Assembly: GCA_942486035.1 (NCBI GenBank)
Contig: CALNXK010000008.1
Coordinates: 1,422,001 to 1,486,000, forward strand
Source: Porites lobata
Lineage: Eukaryota; Cnidaria; Anthozoa; Scleractinia; Poritidae
Direction: 5' to 3'
Length of the DNA stretch: 64,000 nt
Shown: piece after piece, positions 49,601 to 58,600 of the stretch
Layout: each line of letters starts with the position of its first letter
How positions within the stretch are numbered: position 1 is the first letter of the stretch
Notes under the pieces: generated by a model
Told to the model about the DNA's origin: nothing
The model's input: the letters and a program-made list of their open reading frames with translations, nothing else
Database searches by the model: none
Position numbers and translations under genes: made by a program

Positions 49601-52600
49601 TCCTTCTAAGTCAGGCGGCTTAGCTAGAAATTTTAAGTGAGCTGTGCTCTTTTAGATACAAGCATGAAATTTGGCACACTGATAGTAGTCACCAATACAA
49701 GCATCTTCAGATATACTAGTGCCAAGTCGGAATTACCTCTCTTTCCATAGAAACCACAATTTATTAAAATTGATAAAAATTTAATGAATTAAATTCATTA
49801 AATTATTTGTCCTAGTTTTTCAAGACATAGTATCATTTCACTCAGTCATCCAACCTTCTTACCACGTACATGTTGTTTATAACACGCCATTTAACCTTAA
49901 CTGTGCGTTGCCATGACAACGTAAGCAAAAGAAAACTTAAACTACAACGACTGAATAAAATTAATGTGCCTTCAGTTTGTTTGATTATTATATGTGATAC
50001 AACTAATATCTTTGCACATAGCTTTGTTACCTAATAGATTTCACATTTTTATTACGGACCAAATGTGCACCCCCACTGCACATAACAAGATGGCAGCCGT
50101 GAAAATGGAGCTTCTGCAGAAACATGATTAAAATGACGTCAATCGAAGGAAACCGTTATTGGACTTTTCCATAGCAGTTTTTTTCTAGCTCAGATGAGTC
50201 AAAGTGTTGGAAATGTGCCTTAACTAAGCGGTACGCGTGTTGCTGAGTTAAACTTCCTAACTGAGGCCTTCGATAATGGATGTTGTGCTGAATCACTACT
50301 TTCATGACATTAAAGCTTCATCTTTATCACATGGTGTCCTAATTGCTTTATCTCGATGTAAATTCCATAAAAACGAATTTTTCAATGCTTTCTTGCACCT
50401 TTCACGCACATGCCGCTTTGAAACTCGCCCCAATCCTCCCTCAAAAATCGCAAGAAATGCAGGTGGTGCGCACTATCTGCAGTTCTACCGCAAAAACAAG
50501 CACAGTGACCCTTATGTTTCTTCATTATTTTAATAATAACAATTACTTCCTTTTAATGGCAATTCTATAACCAGCAGAGAAGGAAGCTGTATTAATCACA
50601 CACTGTTACGGCATAGAAGACAAGGAGAAACGTCGAGTTAGATGGACCAAAGGCTTTTGGAAAGAGTGTGGGTATGATATTTCCTGTCCCATAGGACACT
50701 CAAAATTCCTTCAAGTACAAATGAGCCTAGGTCAGGCTCCAAGATAGTGGGGAAAACGGAGCGAAAAAAAGGCTGAATTTCGAATCATGATTGACTAGTG
50801 AAAATTTTCTACTACATTAGCTACAACGACTATCATTTTAATGTCTCCTTCTTCTCCGTGCAAACAGACGCATTCTTGACCGCGTGCGTTTGATGCTGTG
50901 GATTAGTTACAGGAATTTTTCTTTTCATCATGCGATCCGGTTTCGTCCTGTTGAACGCATCGTGGCGAGAGTATTGCCACATAGCAAACGTCTTGATAAT
51001 GTGGAAGCTGAATTCCATTTCCATGTCAAAACATATCCCCTGCGTTCAACTGGTAAATTTCATTTTTTCATTTCATAAAATGAAGTTAAGTCTTGTTCAA
51101 AAATAATATATCCAGCACAAGTAAGATTAGTGCCGTTTCCAGTTAACAGGACACTGAGGGTTTTCAGTTGTTTCCCTCTGGCAAATAACACATTGAAACC
51201 AGTCAACTGCTTGAGGTAGCTACCCGTTTCCTTCGTCTTCAAATTAACCTTTATCTTACTTCATTGTTTTTAAACATAACCGACGATTTTCTCTTTTATA
51301 TGACTAGAATAGTTTTCTTTTTTTTTTTTTTCTAAGCCGAGTTGCATGCATATTTTGAATGAGATAGCACAAACTTTTACCATCCGAACCAACTCAACCA
51401 AGAGAAAAGAGAGGAAAAGCATGTGCAGATAAATTCCAAAATATGGCCTGCATTTATATCGATGAAGAGGAGAGATTAACAATGAAAATTCGCAGGAGAG
51501 ATTAACAATGAAAATTCGCATAAAAGAATACTTAGATTTATACTTAGATTTATACCTGGAGATTACTCGTCTCCATACAACACTCTTCTCTCAAAAGTGA
51601 GCTCTACTTCTTTGTTTAACAAACGCATTCAAAATTTCCTCATTCTGTTATATAAGAGTTTGTTTTTCACTCATTTTCCTACTTATATGAAGAATATGTT
51701 TTCACTCCGGTCCTCTTCCTATGATCTTCGTGGCAACTACATTCTTTCACTAAGTAAACCCAAAAAAACTACCTATGGTCTTAACTCCTTTTCTTACTTT
51801 TCAGCTAAGCAGTGGAATGCACTGCCGGACTTTTTTCGTACCAGTTTTTTTGCAGCCTTTAAGACTAAAATACAGGATGTTACCTTCATGTAGATTCTTT
51901 TTGCCTGACATACTTAAACTTAAAATTGTGAATTGTAAATAATATTTTCTTTCCTTGCATTTAATGTATATATATATATTTTCTATATAGTTTTTATGTA
52001 GTGTCAGCTCGAAGATATTAGCTTGTTAGCTACTCTAAAATTCGAGTATAAATAAAGTTTTATGTTATGTTATGTTATGCATCCAAATTTAAACATCTGT
52101 ATTGTTGTACCGGTATTTTGAAATAAAACGTCTTCCCCGGCACCCACATCTTTCTCCTCTCCAACACAACATTGATCCATGCCTTTCTTCTTTTCCTCTT
52201 TATCCGGCATTCCTCGCCAAAGAACGGAATCTTATGCATCGATATATTCTTCTTAGGGTCAGCTACCTTTTGCAACGTGCTGCAACACATCTCTCAGGCA
52301 TTTTCCACAGTATATTTTCCATGATCGAGAAAGACACAACCAAATCACTTGGCTTGAGAGGAATAAGAGTTCTTGAACCTACGTCACGGCTCCAGTCCAA
52401 CCGAGAGGAGATTAATGCAAATGGTGGAACAAAATGGCGGCAAATTTCGAAGACTTAAAAAAATCACTTTTGGTCGGAATCAAAATAAACGGAAACGTCA
52501 TTGCTTGATGTGTAGATTTGGATGAGAAAAGAAAACAAAATTCGTTATGGGCACTTTCGATCTAAAAAAGAGCAAGAAAAATAACTTCGCGGGGGCTCCC

Positions 52601-55600
52601 GGGCGCGAAAATTTCATTCGTTGCTAACTAGCTGGAATTGAAAAATTGAGGTTGGCACTATATCAGGAAATGACAAGCCTGGGAATGTAAAGATTCCTAC
52701 AAAGTTTGGCGCTTGTATCAAAATCGCACTATTAGCTAGCTAAGCCGCTGGATTATTCTTTACGACAGACTTTTCAACGACTCAGTCTCTATTATTTGCG
52801 AAACATCTTCACAGCTTTTGCTGTTGGTTTGAGTGGCTAGAAGCTAATTTCCAAAAATGCTAGAAAGGTTTTCATCATTGCCGTAGATTTTTGGGTACTT
52901 AGTACTTAGGAAAAGAGACGAAAAACACGACTGAACACGTCATCATGAAAAAAATCTTTATTTACGCACGGGCGTGCGTAAACAGAGATTTTGTTCATAG
53001 TTTATAGCGGCTCAATAGGACTCATACGGGGCAAGCACGCGCGCTATGTCACAACACTATATAGACATTTCGTGCGCCAGAGATAAAGTATAGAGGGAAA
53101 AAAAACACAGTCTAAACGGAGTTCTTCTAAAATATGCTGCTAAAAAGAATTTAAGGAGCCGCGGCTATAATGCCTCATGATCAATCTGAACGTCTTAGGC
53201 CAGCCTTCATAAATAAATGCAGATGTTGAAATCGGAAATATGTTTTCTTAAGGTCTTCGTTACTTATTATAAACCCTGAAAGTTTGTTTGCAGATGAATT
53301 TTTTTGTACTATTAAACCCATCACCAATAGATGGGTGTGGGGAAGGTGCCTGAGTAAACTGAGGGAGCCGCTAGCAATTGTGAAGGTAACCATGAGCGGC
53401 AACCACCCAAACAAGTCTCCAGGGTGCTTGGAGAACAAAGGGCCCGCGAACTGGGAGGTCAAGGGACCTGGTTCCTCCAACAACCATCAAGCACCGACCC
53501 AGATTTCCAATCAACAACCAGGCGTACTAGCAGTCAGCGAATTATAAAGTCAGGCCAATAAAGTGACAGTCGTGAGACCAACGAAAAGCTAAGCTAACAT
53601 ACAGTGTAGACACTTACGTAAACCGAACTAGCTCTGCGGAAAGAAATCCGGGAGAACTTTTCAGAGCAGCTTTAGTCTAAAATAATAAAAATAAAGATAT
53701 ATTCATACATAATCAGCATAACGTTTTAATCATTTCGAACGTTATTGTTCTGTTTTGCTAGATTCTGTTTTACTACCGGAACGAATAGACTCCAGACAGG
53801 ACTAAATGCAAGCATTAATTTTGCAATTATAACAAGGTCTCAATTTCTACCCTTTCTTTCCTTTTTGTGAGGTAAAAAAAAAACATCTCTCAAAAAGATC
53901 TGAACCAAGTAGCCATATATGATCATTCGTGTCAGTCTAGCCAAGAATAGACTGAAAGTTACTGACATTGCAACAGCAAGGGGAAGTCATGGTCAAAGCA
54001 AAACTGGAGAGATTTCATATTGTTAATATGCTCAATCATGACGTTCAAATCAAACCAAGAAGTGAATAAAACAAATAAACAATTCAATTCACCTCATACA
54101 CCACGTATTTTGTCAAAAGCTGGTAGTCAGCTGTTTCTCTATCCAGGTAATCGGTTTTAAAAATGTAATCCGTCATCATCAGCCAAACAACAAAATAATA
54201 ACCTGTCAAGCAAAACAAGACATCACTATAAAAAGGCACTTCATACCACGAGCAGCAGATATATCACTAGCCACAGCGTAAGTAAACAAAGTGAAGAAAG
54301 TTTTGACGTTAAAAGTGTAAGACGATTTTCAGGCCCACTGGTTTAAATAAAACTTATTAAAACAAAAACAGCTGAAATCCAAAGGCTTAATATTGTTCTG
54401 ACTTTTGTTTTCTCTGAACCTTGGGTGTATGTATAGTTAATGAAGGGGTTATGCAGAAGTCTTACCAAACAAATTCAAACAAGTTTGTCCAAAGTACGAT
54501 TAAATTTGCTGCAGCAGGGTCTTCGCAAAAGAAACAAAGGAACCAAACAATAGAGCTCTCCTAGTGGCTTTATTGCTTAGCTGTATTGTTCCTTTTGTTG
54601 TACGTAACTGCTGCCTCAGAAGGAACAGAAGGAACCAATGTCTTTGCCTATTTTTCCGTTTCAATGAACTTGTCCTCCTTTTGTTTCCGCTTCCACAGGG
54701 TACCCACGCTCATAACAGAAACCCCAAAGCCACATCATGAGTATGAGAATTCATCGTGAGCTTGATAGATAAAACACCAATCAAGGTAAAAGGCCATCAA
54801 AATTTACACTAAAAATGCCTATTAAAAGATATATCTTCGTGATATTTCTTACTGTTTCCTACCTTATCAATACCGTTTTAGTAAGTTTTGAAGATCTGGG
54901 TTTTTTTTTTTCTCTACTAAGAAGAATGCAAGAGACGCTTCAGCTTTGAACTGTCTTCGGGCGGCTCCAATCGCTCAAAAATTTTCGCCTGAGCGTAAAC
55001 TGAAGGTTTTCCTCTCTAAAAAAACGTCAATCAGTTCCATATATTGTGCCATGGCCTCAAGAAAACGAGAAATATAACAAACTGAAGAAAAGAAATTCTG
55101 AAATTCGTCCTTGGGCCTTCCTTCGAAATCGCTCTTGGCTTAGTAGCCACCCCGCCTGATCAAAATCAACATCGACGGGGATGGACAAGGGAAAAATCAA
55201 CTCATACAAAACGATATTCACGAGGGTATCCAGGGGAAACCTCTAAATTGTTTCCAAAGAAGTGGCGGGAAAACCACAGGTTGTCGGTTTAAACCTCGGC
55301 TATTTTGTAAACGAGGGCAAAGACATCTCTTTAAGAGATTAGTACACTATAACGGCTGTTTATTTTTTACACTTTTACTGTTTTATCGAACTCATTATAA
55401 ATTCCCACACAATCGTTATATCATGATTTCGAGGAATCTGTTTGAAACTGGACGCCCTGTGGTAAAATTCATTGCCTGAGTAAATAATAACAGGTTTTCG
55501 TACAAACCGCATTTTTCTTACCCGCTACTAATCCAGAGGATTAGCGGGGCAAAAAAATCAGCATGAACTGTAAAAACCGGCGATTTACTATAAGGAGATC

Positions 55601-58600
55601 TTCAGTTTTTCTCTTTTAAGTGATCCCTGAAACCCATAGCAAAAGTTGAATAATCTATTCAATCACAAAATTGTGAAACTGGAAAAAGCAAACTCAACCC
55701 TAGGGCGATTTTTTTTTTGTTATGTTTCTGTTCGACCGAGCACATGTTGATCGTTAACTGCCACACTCGGTCACATTAGAGTGGCAAACTCCGGACATCT
55801 GCACTTGATATATTCCCTATATTAGTATGTTATGCAACCCCAGCCAAATCCTTATCAAGACAAAATCCCTAGACCGACGATTAAAAAAAATATGACTAAC
55901 CTGGCTCGCAGCCGTATAATTCCATCCGCATAGCAAAGTTATTATGTCGTGACATTTCCATGATCATGATTGAATTTGCAACAACGGGTAATGCAACCTC
56001 GTTTCGTTGAATGGAATAGCTGTCTCTGTTCCCAGGAAAAGTCTGTGGATACAAAACAGACAACAATGTAGTGATTGAAAGTCTTGTATAGAATCCACTC
56101 TGGCCTTTATTAAAAGAGCCTTTCTAACCCATAACACATTGAGCTAAACGAGGTGAAGACACAAAACAAGGCAACTTGTTTTAGAAAGCAAAGTTATGAT
56201 AAGGCTTGAGCCGAAACTTCCAAGGTTCGAAGTGTTAAACGCCCCGCTAAAATTGCTAACACCCACCCACCCTACAGTGGTGCAGTACTCTTTACAAAGG
56301 TGTCGCTCGTCTTAAGGCTTTGTTCATTCCTATTAGGGGTTTTCACATGACGTAACTAAAATTCAAACTAAGAACTGAACTATCGAGTCTTCTGAGTTTC
56401 TACCTTCATGAGGTATTACAGCACCTAAAAACCTATGATCACGCAAATTTTCTGTTCCACAAGATTCTTCGTTTTGCGATAGAAGACGTTTGAATTTCCA
56501 GGCTTTTACGTGACACGGCATTTAGCTCGCAGCCTGGAAAGCTCTTATGTGGATTTAAAACGTCACTGATTTTTGGAGATTTTGCTATCTAAACATTCCT
56601 TGTGTTAGAGAAAATATTACTTAAACCTTTATGAGTTCCTCAACTGATGAATTCACGCATAAGGAGGAAAGGATGTTTCTGTTGGTTTCCGGCGGCCATA
56701 TTTGTGCCTCGCAAAGGGACACCAACATGGCGTTTCCAAACCTTTACAAATTTGGGTAAGACGTTTTTCCGAATATCTCGCACAGACCTGACTCTTGGCG
56801 AGGCTTTTTGTATATTTATTTTCTTTCATTTTCCAGATTCTGGACTTTCTGTATTGACTGGTTTGCATTCAGTTTTATTTTTGACGGCGTAACAGTAAAA
56901 ACACAGAGGAAAGAAAGGATAAAACTCTTGCGATGTCTAAAACTCTTAGTGAGACAAAAAGTGAGGTCTCCTTCATTTAGCGAGAGGTAAGAAAGTTCTT
57001 TGGACAGAGGTCTCAGCCTTGCTGTACAACCTCACTTCTTAAGCTTACTTAACAGCTGCAATGTTCACGACTTGACACATTCGAAACACGAATTTAGGTT
57101 CGACGAGATTCCTTTTTCGCGAATATCCTAATAAAAAAAAACGTCTTTGGTCGTACTCCATTTCCTCCTTCTAAGTATAACCTTCTTTCTTTAGACAAGA
57201 TGCTCATTAAGCTGTTTACTGTTCAATTTTTTTTTCTTGGTTTGGAAAACTAAAATTTTGAAAGTTCACTGCACAAAAACAAATTCGATCATTCCTTTAA
57301 ATTTTCCTAAAGGTTTCAGTTTGTACTTTGCAAAAATAAAACCGTGTCGTTGGAAATCTGTTCTAAATTACTTCATCATAAACCATAATTTTTAATTCTT
57401 TATCAGATAAATCTAGCTTCTTTGTTTTCTGTTTAGCCGAACTAATACTTCAACCCATTTTTTCCACAACTTCGATTTTGTTAGAAAATAAAATACCACT
57501 ATCACTGCATTTGTTTGGGTTTTAAATGAAATCATAAGGGTTAGAAAGGCAATCGAGTCATGTTTTTCATATCAATATAATTACAGCTTTTATTTTACTC
57601 GGTAGACGAAACTAAGTGGCGTAGCCATTCGATTAAGCTCGTTTTAACAGTTCTCTCATGAAAACGTTTTCTTTAAGTCAAAAAGAGGGGTTTGAAGTCA
57701 GAACAGGAAGGCCACTAATATTTATTTGACACGATTTGCAAATTTAGAGTTTCATTCCCTCTCTTCTTAATCACATTTTGCGATCTGAATCACTGTTAGA
57801 AGATTCCGCTCTTTTTTGCAATAAAAAAATGAATGGCTTAAATGCATGTACTCAATGTAAAGTACAAATGAATTGCACAAAGAACACAGTCATACCAATG
57901 GAAAGTAAAAATGAAGGTCTGAAACGTAATGTTAATGAAAAAAAGTAAAATAGGCTAACTGTGTAAGTGAAAAACATGGTAGGTTTTTCTTCTACAATTG
58001 TAATTTCTGTTACCGAATTTAATGTTTAGTGAGCAGTTGTAACTAATACTGTAATTAATCTCGGTGGTGATTTACAAAAACAATAGTATAACGAAAATAA
58101 TCTACTCACCACAAAAACGTGGTTTAAAAAGAATTGACGTTTGCCTGGTATGAAAGGGCGATAGCTCTGTAAGGTGCTAACGGATTAACGTGATGTAAAC
58201 AAATGCCATCGAAAAGAGTTTATTTACTTTTAAATTATCTTTCTGCCGATGGTGATAAGGAGTAACGTTTTCACTGTGAAGGGTGTTCCTCAAATAGGGG
58301 TATTATTCTCTGTAATGAACCTTCCGAAGGTATATTGATATAATTTTCGTGACACGTCAAAGCGCGGGAAAAAGTTGCTTGGTGCTCACCAGCTAAACTC
58401 GGCATGAGTTACACAGTTGGACCCATGTAAAAAAAAAGCTTCAGTTGTTTCCTTTAGTTTTTTAATAAAGGAAAATTTAAAAACCGCCTTCAAGCCTTCC
58501 CGTATTTTCATTCTTTGTTAAGTACCAGTACAAAACAAAAGAATTGTTTACAAACGAACAACACAAATGACGAAACCAAGGGTCACTGCAAACTCGTCAG